Of a DNA stretch of 64,000 nucleotides, positions 36,368 through 43,413 are shown piece after piece; the stretch's first letter is position 1; each line of letters starts with the position of its first letter. Both the position numbers and the translations under genes were made by a program. Under the pieces are notes generated by a model, which was not told where the DNA came from, did not search any database, and was given only the letters and a program-made list of their open reading frames with translations. This DNA is from Taishania sp965247975 (GTDB taxonomy: Bacteria > Bacteroidota > Bacteroidia > Flavobacteriales_D > Crocinitomicaceae), in NCBI GenBank assembly GCA_965247975.1, contig OZ252050.1:2294001-2358000 (forward strand), given 5' to 3'.

Positions 36368-36435
36368 GCCAACGTTTGAGGCTAAAAAGCGTTGCCGTCC
36401 CGAAGGGCGGCTATGATTTTTTAGCCTGTGTTAGC
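36368..36435 (-). other. attC-like recombination site C (compact)
   Basis: A 68-base palindrome, the shortest of the six. Plus-strand ends are GCCAAC (36368-36373) and GTTAGC (36430-36435). The arms are AGGCTAAAAA on the left and TTTTTAGCCT on the right, and the loop is a tight hairpin (GCCGTCCC, GAA, GGGCGGC). It overlaps the last eight codons of the upstream cassette gene, whose stop codon (36411-36413) is inside the site. Confidence 0.75.
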
Positions 36436-37460
36436 ATTCGTTTATAATTACGTCTTCGTTTAACAAAAAAGATCGATCCAGCTACTAAAATTACAGTCGA
36501 GACCAATATTAGAATCCAGCTGTCGTCTATAAAAGAATTAAAGCCTTTAGCCTGTACCTCCACTGGTTTCGAATCAATTAGTTTTCTATAATCGTCACAA
36601 CCATACTCAGCGTCATCAGGATGCTTTAGGCAATGCCCGTGAAACCAAATCCTAATGATAGGAGGAGTGTATCCTTCGTGATTCACCTTCATGATAAGGG
36701 GGAATTTCTGAAGCGATAGTTTTGCAGCGTTCAGTATAAGATTGGATAATACTGGGCTATCATCGCCGTAATTTTCTGAGATACTATTTATTCTTCCATT
36801 TTTGTCAAAGACAATGATAAGTTCAAAATTATCATCTTCATTAAAAGTTCTGAATTTTGCCGTATCCAGGTTATTATAGATAATTCTTTTTATTGTATCT
36901 GTTAAATAATCGATAGAAGGATGCACACGTTCTTTTTCGTATTCTACATAGCTAGTGTCAGTTATTGAAGATACCACACCACGTTTAAGGTTGAGTATTT
37001 TTTCTTTTTCAAATATTGAAACATATCCGGCATGGATATACGATAGCATGCTACCGAGTTGACTTCTGATTTCACCAGTAAACCAACTAGCATATACACG
37101 TTTAGTCCCGAATTCTGAGGCAAGATCAAAATTTTCTACAATTTCACTCAAGCCGAACATGGAAGATTCTCCTTTTAGCGAAACATCTTGAAGATTAATC
37201 AAGAATAGACTGTCATTTTCAATTTTCCAAGTGGCAATGTATCCTCTATAACAAGCGGTACTCGTCCATGACAATTCCTTTCCATTTAGGGTTCTGTTTT
37301 CACCACTTTTCCAATACTGTTCAAGTGGATTTGAAAAAATCACCAATGTATCGTTATCGTAAACTAATCTGTCTCCAAACTGTCCTGTTCCAAAGGCTAA
37401 ATTTGAAATAAATACAAATAGAGGGAAAATAATATGCAATATGACTTTGTAATCTTTCAT
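36411..37460 (-). CDS. Cassette gene: exported protein with C-terminal membrane anchor
   Basis: A 349-residue protein with a signal sequence (about residues 5-24, LAFGTGQ) and a C-terminal transmembrane segment near 317-334 followed by a basic tail (KRRRNYKRM). The region between is probably periplasmic or outside. The stretch IYNNLDTAKFRTFNEDDNFEL, then FDKNGRI near 192-225, resembles TonB C-terminal-like energy-coupling folds but is not proven. The last eight codons and the stop lie in attC-like site C, so the site shapes the protein's C-terminus. Confidence 0.6.
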   Translation of the reverse strand: MKDYKVILHIIFPLFVFISNLAFGTGQFGDRLVYDNDTLVIFSNPLEQYWKSGENRTLNGKELSWTSTACYRGYIATWKIENDSLFLINLQDVSLKGESSMFGLSEIVENFDLASEFGTKRVYASWFTGEIRSQLGSMLSYIHAGYVSIFEKEKILNLKRGVVSSITDTSYVEYEKERVHPSIDYLTDTIKRIIYNNLDTAKFRTFNEDDNFELIIVFDKNGRINSISENYGDDSPVLSNLILNAAKLSLQKFPLIMKVNHEGYTPPIIRIWFHGHCLKHPDDAEYGCDDYRKLIDSKPVEVQAKGFNSFIDDSWILILVSTVILVAGSIFFVKRRRNYKRMLTQAKKS

Positions 37461-37492
37461 TTATAGAGTGTAACCTACTCGGCTTTATGAAT

Positions 37493-37624
37493 GCTAACGT
37501 TTCCACGCTTGGCGAAGGAGACGATTTTTAAAATTAATTTTAGTTGCGATCCATCATCGTGTTGTTTTCATTTATTCGTTTTCCGTTACCGAAATTTGGG
37601 CTCTTTTGCCAAACGTGTGTTAGC
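37493..37624 (-). other. attC-like recombination site B
   Basis: A 132-base imperfect palindrome. Plus-strand ends are GCTAAC (37493-37498) and GTTAGC (37619-37624). Inside, CCACGCTTGGCGAAGGAG on the left pairs with CTCTTTTGCCAAACGTG on the right. It lies between the start of the gene at 37460 and the stop of the tautomerase gene. Confidence 0.75.
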
Positions 37625-37633
37625 GGTTCGTTT

Positions 37634-37840
37634 TTATTTCTGTTTGTTTAATTCTTCTTTTAGTTTTTGAACACTAACACCTCCAACCGCAATGTCTTCG
37701 TCAGGTTTTTCATTAATTGTTATAAAAAACAAATGTTTTGGTATTCCTGTAATTTCTACTGAAATGTCTGTCAGTTGTGTTATTAGTTTTTCTTTTACTT
37801 CTCTTGTTAGTTTCCCTGCTGTAAATTCAATTATTGGCAT
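37634..37840 (-). CDS. Cassette gene: 4-oxalocrotonate tautomerase family protein
   Basis: A 68-residue protein. The first residue after Met is Pro (MPIIEFTAGKL), the N-terminal catalytic base of the tautomerase superfamily, and the length is that of the 4-oxalocrotonate tautomerase subunit, which assembles as a hexamer. The substrate is unknown. It overlaps the upstream FMN reductase gene by 10 bases, so the two genes form one two-gene cassette and are probably translated together. Confidence 0.85.
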   Translation of the reverse strand: MPIIEFTAGKLTREVKEKLITQLTDISVEITGIPKHLFFITINEKPDEDIAVGGVSVQKLKEELNKQK

Positions 37841-38382
37841 ATGTCAAATTTATTTAATATTCGCTTAAATTCACTTATGAAATTTATTAAATCTTGTTTT
37901 GTTTTTGTATCTGTAATTTGTCCCTGTTCATTACATTTTCCTTTTATTCCTTGAATTAATAAACAGGTTTCGTCTGTAAATTTTGCCATTGCAGTTTTCA
38001 TTATAAGTTGCAATTCTTCGTGTCCTTTTTGTCCACTCGCAGAAGCCGTTATCAGTCCAATTGGTTTGTCCGAAAAAATTGTTGTCGCAATACACCATTC
38101 AATTGCATTTTTTAGTCCACTTGGAATGCTAAAAATATATTCTGGTGTACAAATAATTATTCCGTCCGCCTGTTCAATTCTTTTTCTAAACTCAATGATT
38201 TGTCTTGGTGGATTATCTGCCGAAAGTTCAGGGTCAAAATGGGGCAAAGTTTTTAAGTCGTTAAATATTGTCAAGTTAAAATCTTCGCTTGTCAAACTCG
38301 AAATATTTTCAACAAGTTTATGGTTTGCAGAATTTGAACTCGCACTTCCAATAATCGCTAATATATTTTTCTTGTTTGTCAT
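37831..38382 (-). CDS. Cassette gene: NADPH-dependent FMN reductase family protein
   Basis: A 183-residue flavodoxin-like oxidoreductase. The flavin phosphate loop is IIGSASSNSANHKL near residues 11-24, and the isoalloxazine contact motif is CTPEYIFSIPSGLKNAIEW near 76-94, both typical of NADPH:FMN reductases and quinone or azo reductases. A probable role is reduction of quinones, nitro or azo compounds. It is the first gene in the same cassette as the tautomerase and starts 48 bases downstream of site A. Confidence 0.88.
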   Translation of the reverse strand: MTNKKNILAIIGSASSNSANHKLVENISSLTSEDFNLTIFNDLKTLPHFDPELSADNPPRQIIEFRKRIEQADGIIICTPEYIFSIPSGLKNAIEWCIATTIFSDKPIGLITASASGQKGHEELQLIMKTAMAKFTDETCLLIQGIKGKCNEQGQITDTKTKQDLINFISEFKRILNKFDICQ

Positions 38383-38429
38383 TAATTTATGTCAATTACT
38401 TGTCTGTTGTGGGTTTCTGTACAATGACC

Positions 38430-38610
38430 GCTAACGTTTGGCGGCTACTGGCCTTTGGGCTTTCGAAGCATCAACTGTCTATAACCTCAAATGTTTATTT
38501 AAAGATAAATGTTTATCAGTGAGGTGCAAAATAAAAATGCGCTTCAGCGCACCTTAATGTCGCACCGAACGATGACCGATTCCGCCCAATGGCCAGTAGG
38601 TGCTGTTACC
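38430..38610 (-). other. attC-like recombination site A
   Basis: The longest site, 181 bases. Plus-strand ends are GCTAAC (38430-38435) and GTTACC (38605-38610), which do not match. The inner arms do: GGCTACTGGCCTTTGGGC on the left against GCCCAATGGCCAGTAGGTGC on the right. The middle contains a GCGCTTCAGCGC hairpin. The left end matches the far end of the tautomerase cassette and the right end matches the half-site near the recombinase. Confidence 0.75.
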
Positions 38611-38624
38611 TCCTGGCGTTTGGT

Positions 38625-39041
38625 CTATATTTGGTTTAGCAAGTCTTGGTCTGTTGTTTTTAAATACTTATGCTGAACTTCAGTCTTCCTTAATTTACTA
38701 ACACAATTCAATATTAATTCTGTTTCGTTAATTGCCTTCCCCTTAAAACTTAAAATATCCTTTTCTGCCCAGGTGTTGGAAGGGTCACGAATTTCATTTT
38801 CAACTTTAAAAGAGATAGCACCTGTTCCAAAATCTTGGCATGCCCCACAAAAAGTATATTCAGGTTCTCCATTAACAACATGTCCTGTCATAGAGAATCT
38901 CTTTAGTTCTTTTGCAAAGTACTCTTTATCACCCGTAATTTTTATGAATATTACATACCCGTTTTCGTAAAAGCGCAACAAGCTAAGAGTTGTTGAAGCG
39001 CTGTCTGCCTTAATTTCATTGTGATAAAATAATCCGTTCAT
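38625..39041 (-). CDS. Cassette gene: hypothetical protein
   Basis: A 138-residue soluble protein with no signal peptide. It is beta-rich, with a CGACQDFGTGAISFKV segment near 65-80 that includes two cysteines. No family recognised. The stop codon is 14 bases from site A. It lies 17 bases downstream of the lipoprotein gene, so the two share the first cassette. Confidence 0.55.
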   Translation of the reverse strand: MNGLFYHNEIKADSASTTLSLLRFYENGYVIFIKITGDKEYFAKELKRFSMTGHVVNGEPEYTFCGACQDFGTGAISFKVENEIRDPSNTWAEKDILSFKGKAINETELILNCVSKLRKTEVQHKYLKTTDQDLLNQI

Positions 39042-39058
39042 AACTTTGTGTTTTTAAT

Positions 39059-39478
39059 TTATTTAGTTTTTCTATAATTATACGGTCTTGTTGGTTGAAT
39101 AGTTGGTTTTAATGAACTATTACCATTTTGATCATTCGGTGAACTACCAGATTGATAATATTCTGCATTATCGGGATTGTTATTATGATAAAATTCTTTT
39201 CTCCTATAAGATGTATAATCAATGGTTTCATTATTAGGTAAATGAGAACGGTAGTACTTATATACACTTTCGTAGTTGTTGTCTTTAAACTGAGTTCTAA
39301 ATGTCTTACAATCTAAGTAAAAATTACAGGAACTATCGGAACTAATGTTGTAATTTACAAAAACAATACTGTCCGTTAGTCCTTTGTTATAGTGAACTTC
39401 ATAACTTGAAGGAACAGTGTTGTTGCAACTTAACAAAAAAGCTGTTAATAAGGCTATCGTGAAATATATTTTTGTCAT
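39059..39478 (-). CDS. Cassette gene: putative lipoprotein
   Basis: A 139-residue protein with a lipoprotein signal: a hydrophobic stretch (TIALLTAFLLSC) with Cys18 as the lipidation site. The mature part is Tyr-, Asn- and Ser-rich and has no motif. It is the first gene of the array, 30 bases from the half-site. It is expected to be anchored in a membrane after Lol-type sorting. Confidence 0.65.
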   Translation of the reverse strand: MTKIYFTIALLTAFLLSCNNTVPSSYEVHYNKGLTDSIVFVNYNISSDSSCNFYLDCKTFRTQFKDNNYESVYKYYRSHLPNNETIDYTSYRRKEFYHNNNPDNAEYYQSGSSPNDQNGNSSLKPTIQPTRPYNYRKTK

Positions 39479-39509
39479 TGTTTTTATGTTCTATCGTTTT
39501 GCGCTTGCA

Positions 39510-39595
39510 GGTAACTTACTTATACCCGAGACTTATCGTCATTTTGTTTCGCAAGTATAACAAACTTACAATCAACATGCGAATATCAAGTTTCG
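39510..39595 (-). other. attI-like half-site at the head of the array
   Basis: The plus-strand sequence CAGGTAACTTACTT carries the core GGTAAC at 39510-39515, but the bases right of the core differ from the GTTT that follows the other left cores, so this is the chromosome side of the first junction. The flank CAGGTAAC matches the end of the first cassette (right end of site A, GTTACCTCCTG) over AGGTAAC. It lies directly between the first cassette and the end of the recombinase remnant. The exact site width is a guess. Confidence 0.5.
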
Positions 39596-39606
39596 TATTA
39601 TTTTTA

Positions 39607-39918
39607 CTACAAATCGTCGAATGGACTGCGGACTTGCTGGATAGATTTTGTACTAACATGTGTGTAAACCTCTGTCGTTCTACTACTATTATGACCCAAA
39701 AGCTCCTGAATAAATCACAAATCGGTGCCGCTCTCTAGCAAATGCGTGGCATAACTATGACGCAACCAATGCAAGGTAACAGGTTTTTGAATCTTAGCAA
39801 GTTTAATACTTTTTTTTAATATAAGCTCTAAACTTCTCTCTGAATATTTCTCGCCAATTACCTGTCCTTCAAACAACCCTGTTTCGTGATGTAATTTCGG
39901 TTCTAATGTAATTCGTAA
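39607..39918 (-). pseudogene. Tyrosine recombinase (integrase) remnant, C-terminal catalytic part
   Basis: On the minus strand the frame reads LHWLRHSYATHLLESGTDL, then a TGA stop, then FIQELLGHNSSRTTEVYTHV, and ends with QQVRSPFDDL and TAG at 39607-39609. These are the H-x-L-R motif (with Arg), the LLGH motif and the active-site Tyr of tyrosine recombinases. The in-frame TGA replaces an expected Arg codon between motifs. The N-terminal domain and the first catalytic Arg cannot be found upstream. The end SPFDDL resembles the end of IntI-type integrases, but too little remains to place it. Confidence 0.75.
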
Positions 39919-39968
39919 TAGGTGTGAAATGCGACTTTAAGCTATTCAAAAAAAACATCTTAACAAAA

Positions 39969-40007
39969 AAAGACTCTGAAAATTGAATTCCAGAGTCTTT
40001 AAAAAAG
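39969..40007 (-). terminator. Terminator downstream of the T9SS beta-helix gene
   Basis: AAAGACTCTG (39969-39978) and CAGAGTCTTT (39991-40000) form a 10-base stem with a 12-base loop. On the minus strand the stem is followed by TTTT and more T. This ends transcription of the gene at 40038 and separates it from the cassette array. Confidence 0.8.
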
Positions 40008-40037
40008 CAAAATTAAATTTTTATGTTTTTTCTAAAA

Positions 40038-41741
40038 TCACATTTTCACAAACTTCTCCTTAAACGTTCCTGATTTCGTATCCAAGATCAAGATATAATT
40101 TCCAACAGGTAATTTAGTGCAATCAGCTGAAACAATGCCATCAGCACTCACTGCTGTGATTGATTTAGAGAATAAGGTTCTTCCTGACAAGTCAACGATA
40201 CGAATTTCTGCGTTTTCATCTTTCTCTAGACCAGAAATATTCAATGTTCCCTGCGATGGATTTGGATATACATTCAGTTTTCCAACGCTTAATTCTGAGA
40301 TACCTATCGATGATAAATCACCTAAAATAACTTTTCCAAGAATGTCCAAATCCAAACTATCAATGTTTCGAGCTTCGATTTCAGCTTCGGTAGGCAATCC
40401 TCCGTAGTAATTGTGCAACAACCATGCTTGAACATCCTGTGTGAAAGGCTGCATGATCGTTTCTGGAGTTGCATTTGGAACTGTCCATAATGGAACGGCA
40501 TCACTACTTCCAGATAACGAATCCAAAACTATGAAACGGCCTAAATCAGCTGAAAAGAAATTGCGTTCTGTACCTGGGCCACCTACCACCGTTTCCGCAA
40601 ATGCAGGCGTATTTGCGCCATAATGATCACCAAACATCAATGCAGTCCCACTATTTAGCTCACCAGCATTAAACGTGTTTCCTTTAATTGTGATTTCATC
40701 CGAATAAGTGTTGTTTTGAATCCCTGCTGTCATTAATTTTGTATTAGCCAAGATGGAAACAAAATCGGCAGCCAAACCAGATGGAGTAAATGTATTATTC
40801 AACACTTCCACATTGCGGGAAGCCATGCTAAGCAAACCGATGTTTGAATAATTCAGAAATTCATTATTTGATACTGTTATGCTACCATTTTCAAAAGCAC
40901 GAATATCAACCAGTGTATATAAATAGTTTGAAACATTCTCATCAACTGCACTAAACGTATTGTTGTTTAATAAAACAGTCGCCCCAGTAACGGGTGCATT
41001 AAACATAGCGATGCCACTAAAACTGTTGTTTTCAAAATTCATGACTCCTTTGCAAAAAATGGCTTGCACAGGGTAATATGCATAGATTTCATTATTAGAA
41101 AAATCGCCATGTGGTGATGCGCTAGAGCCACTATTCAGTCCCAATCCAATTCCTCTACCAAAATTTGCATAGTCAGCTGTTAAAGGTCCAATGAAATTAT
41201 CCTGAACGGTCGCCAAACACGGAGTACTTGGAGAAGCATTTAACAAAATAGCATAAGAACCAAAGACAACTCCATTCGGCGACCATATTCCACTTGGAGT
41301 TGTTGAAATGAATTCATTATTTTTCAATGTGATGTTATCGAAATTTCCAGTGGCAACAATTCCACGTTTTCCATCAAGGAGTAAACCCATTTTGAAAATC
41401 ATGTTCGAAATTGTAACATTTGGAGCAGTTACGCTAATCATGTCTGGATCGCCAGCTGTAATTTCTGGTTTATTCGCTGGATCCATTGCTGTTAAAACGA
41501 TTCCTGATAAATTGATATTTACAACATTTGGAAAGGTATATGAACCAGCACCAACCAAAATAGAATCGTTTGCACTTGCAACAGATACCGCGTGTTCGAC
41601 AGTCGCACATGGGCTCCCGGGTAAATCACAATTGTTTGATGCATTACTTCCTGTTGTTGCAACATAGCGTGTTTGTGATTGCGCACCAAATGCAGAAGAT
41701 AATAGAATTACAGCAGTAATTACAAAGTTATTTTTATTCAT
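40038..41741 (-). CDS. T9SS-secreted parallel beta-helix (NosD-like) protein
   Basis: A 567-residue exported protein. A signal peptide ends near residue 23 (GAQSQ). Residues 25-420 have the repeated N-N-x-F pattern (LKNNEFIST, FENNSFSG, LNNNTFSA, VSNNEFLN, VLNNTFTP) of right-handed beta-helix proteins of the NosD/pectin-lyase-like group, beginning with the typical ATTGSNASNNCD and VGAGSYTF. The C-terminal 85 residues are a T9SS type A sorting domain (LNVYPNPSQGTLNI, LPVGNYIL, KFVKM). It is expected on the cell surface, with polysaccharide binding likely. Single gene with its own promoter and terminator. Confidence 0.85.
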   Translation of the reverse strand: MNKNNFVITAVILLSSAFGAQSQTRYVATTGSNASNNCDLPGSPCATVEHAVSVASANDSILVGAGSYTFPNVVNINLSGIVLTAMDPANKPEITAGDPDMISVTAPNVTISNMIFKMGLLLDGKRGIVATGNFDNITLKNNEFISTTPSGIWSPNGVVFGSYAILLNASPSTPCLATVQDNFIGPLTADYANFGRGIGLGLNSGSSASPHGDFSNNEIYAYYPVQAIFCKGVMNFENNSFSGIAMFNAPVTGATVLLNNNTFSAVDENVSNYLYTLVDIRAFENGSITVSNNEFLNYSNIGLLSMASRNVEVLNNTFTPSGLAADFVSILANTKLMTAGIQNNTYSDEITIKGNTFNAGELNSGTALMFGDHYGANTPAFAETVVGGPGTERNFFSADLGRFIVLDSLSGSSDAVPLWTVPNATPETIMQPFTQDVQAWLLHNYYGGLPTEAEIEARNIDSLDLDILGKVILGDLSSIGISELSVGKLNVYPNPSQGTLNISGLEKDENAEIRIVDLSGRTLFSKSITAVSADGIVSADCTKLPVGNYILILDTKSGTFKEKFVKM

Positions 41742-41791
41742 AGTAATGAGGTATAACGATTGATTTAATTAAAATTTATCCAATTTTTTTA

Positions 41792-41818
41792 CAAAAATAG
41801 ATATAATTTCTTAAGAAA
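41792..41818 (-). promoter_or_regulatory. Candidate promoter with a 12-base palindrome
   Basis: Minus-strand TATTTTTG (41792-41799) is an exact -7 match 50 bases before the gene at 41741. A perfect palindrome TTTCTTAAGAAA (41807-41818) lies eight bases upstream of it, in the spacer, where an operator could sit. No TTG at -33. Confidence 0.4.
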
Positions 41819-41900
41819 CGAAAATAGTTTGTTCATTTTGAGAATGATACAACATAAGAATTACATTTTAGGATAAAAACAGGTTTTACAATCATTTTCA

Positions 41901-41963
41901 CCTCTGCGCTCATTGCGTTCTCTGCGGTAAAAAAAACCGCAAAGTGCGCCAAGTACGCAAAGG
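41901..41963. repeat. CTCTGCG hairpin repeat, copy 1
   Basis: An imperfect palindrome from CCTCTGCGCTCATTGCG to GTACGCAAAGG, with a perfect inner stem TGCGGT/ACCGCA. It is one of a pair; the second copy starts 133 bases further on. This kind of CTCTGCGG element is common in intergenic regions of Bacteroidota as far as I know. An open frame of 69 codons on the minus strand (41861-42070) spans both copies and is not a gene. Confidence 0.75.
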
Positions 41964-42033
41964 CTTTGATTTAAATCTAAAAAAACTAAAGAATTAAATT
42001 TTAGAACTAAAACTGATATTACAACCACTTTAA

Positions 42034-42098
42034 CCTCTGCGCTCATTGCGCTCTCTGCGGTCAAAAACAAACCGCAAGGTTCGCTAGGTACGTGAAGG
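42034..42098. repeat. CTCTGCG hairpin repeat, copy 2
   Basis: Second copy of the element, also with an inner stem TGCGGT/ACCGCA. The 30 bases before each copy are similar too (TTTTAGGATAAAAACAGG against TTTTAGAACTAAAACTG), so the unit is a tandem duplication of about 133 bases in the gap between rnz and the beta-helix gene. Confidence 0.75.
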
Positions 42099-42125
42099 TT
42101 TTTTAATGCAAAATGAATTGAAATA

Positions 42126-43040
42126 TTACTTAATCAAGAATACATCGCCATCATTCACATAAAATGAATTTTCAAAAATTCCTTGGGCTTCCGCTTCGTG
42201 AGCTTTCCCATCGTCATATCGAGCACTCAAGTGTCCCATGTACAATGATCCCGCGCCTGCCCGCTTTGCAACTTCCGCAGCTTGCCGAGCGGTTGTATGC
42301 ATAGTCTTTTTGGCATTGGCGATGTGATCATCCAAAAATGTCGCTTCGTGATAGAGAACCGTCGAATCTTTTACCGCTTCAATCACTGTCTCCGAAAATG
42401 ATGTATCTGAACAATATGCGTAGGACAATGATTTTTTAGCTTTTTTCGTGAATTTAGAACTTTCGAGTAAATAACCTGATTCAGTCACAACATCCTCTCC
42501 CCGCTTGAGTTTATGCGCATATTCCAATTTCATTTCTGGATGTAGCAAGGCCTCTGCTTTCAACGATCGTTCTTTTTCTTTTTCCTGAATGCGATAGCCA
42601 TTCGTAGGGATTTTATGTTTCAATGGAAATGTATGAATCTCAATCGCATTATCTTCGTATACTTTAACAGATTCTTTTCCTGTTAATTCGATAAATTCTA
42701 TCTCAAAATCAAGCACTACATACCCAATTTCTAGCTGACTTAAAATGATATTTTTGAGTCCTTTGGGACCAATGATTGTTAGATTTTTATCACGACCTAA
42801 CAAACGCATAGTGCTGATTAAACCAACAAGTCCGAAAAAATGATCTCCGTGCAAATGCGAAATAAGAATGATTGTAAGTCGCTGGAATTTAACTCCAAAT
42901 TTGCGCATTTGAAGTTGGGTTCCTTCTGCACAATCTAATAATATGTAACGATTTTGACAAGTTACAAATTGAGAAGTACAATTTCTATGAAGCGTTGGAA
43001 TAGCCGCGCTGCTTCCAAGAATTGTAACTTCGAATTTCAC
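42126..43040 (-). CDS. rnz: Ribonuclease Z
   Basis: A 304-residue metallo-beta-lactamase-fold endonuclease that trims the 3' trailer of tRNA precursors in the cytoplasm. The zinc motif is SHLHGDH at 61-67 with His62, His64, Asp66 and His67. The downstream Asp motif (YCSDTSF near 210) and the C-terminal His (MGHLSARYDD near 268) complete the metal site. The length is that of the short bacterial form (RNase ZS). It follows the STAS gene by one base, at the end of the pyrR-pyrB-STAS-rnz unit. Confidence 0.93.
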   Translation of the reverse strand: MKFEVTILGSSAAIPTLHRNCTSQFVTCQNRYILLDCAEGTQLQMRKFGVKFQRLTIILISHLHGDHFFGLVGLISTMRLLGRDKNLTIIGPKGLKNIILSQLEIGYVVLDFEIEFIELTGKESVKVYEDNAIEIHTFPLKHKIPTNGYRIQEKEKERSLKAEALLHPEMKLEYAHKLKRGEDVVTESGYLLESSKFTKKAKKSLSYAYCSDTSFSETVIEAVKDSTVLYHEATFLDDHIANAKKTMHTTARQAAEVAKRAGAGSLYMGHLSARYDDGKAHEAEAQGIFENSFYVNDGDVFLIK

Positions 43041-43041
43041 C

Positions 43042-43380
43042 CTATTTAATTAATTCTTGGGCTTCTGCTTCATTTTTAGCAATCGTGAATACGCGATCCA
43101 GCTGTGCGATTTTGATTAGTCCAGCAACATTCTCGCTTAAACCACAAAGCACAAACTTGCCACTTGAATCTTTACACAAGCGATTCGCAGTTAAAACAGC
43201 GCTCAATCCCGATGAGTCACAATATTTCGTCACTTCCATGTCCAAAATAATCGTGTTCACGCCATTCTTATTCAGAATCAACAATTCACTTTTCAATTCT
43301 GGTGCATTTGATGCATCGAGCTTATCAACCAATGTTCTAACGGTTGCAACTGTATTTTTTTGATTCGTTTCGAAATTCAT
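43042..43380 (-). CDS. STAS-domain anti-sigma-factor antagonist
   Basis: A 112-residue single STAS-domain protein of the SpoIIAA/RsbV type. The phosphorylatable serine is in CDSSGLSAV at residues 54-62 (Ser56 or Ser57), and CGLSENV with a following helix are normal for the fold. The partner kinase or anti-sigma factor is not in the window. It lies between pyrB (33 bases) and rnz (1 base), a position often seen in this phylum as far as I recall. Confidence 0.88.
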   Translation of the reverse strand: MNFETNQKNTVATVRTLVDKLDASNAPELKSELLILNKNGVNTIILDMEVTKYCDSSGLSAVLTANRLCKDSSGKFVLCGLSENVAGLIKIAQLDRVFTIAKNEAEAQELIK

Positions 43381-43413
43381 TGTCTCTGTGTTTCGTCCAA
43401 ATGTAATAAAAAT

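Larger units (their letters stand above)
32345..39918 (-). mobile_element. Integron-like gene cassette array with decayed recombinase
   Basis: Nine to ten genes, all on the minus strand, sit in units of 0.9-1.3 kb separated by six imperfect palindromes with core ends GSYAAC and GTTASC (S = G or C). A half-site and a broken tyrosine recombinase lie at the upstream end. The bases flanking each core match the opposite end of the same cassette, as expected for cassettes that recombine as circles (see findings). The array is probably ancient or immobile, because the recombinase is broken and the distal end has no palindrome. No promoter search beyond the head was possible. Confidence 0.7.

Noticed and set aside
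32936..38610. The six palindromes as transcription terminators or REP-type repeats
   Set aside because: They are long (68-181 bases), differ in sequence between the core ends, lack a T run after the stem, and their outer bases follow cassettes rather than sites.
39472..39738. 88-codon plus-strand open frame over the array head
   Set aside because: It is antisense to the recombinase remnant and the half-site, and its residues show no family pattern.
41861..42070. 69-codon minus-strand open frame
   Set aside because: It covers a tandem hairpin repeat and reads low-complexity sequence.
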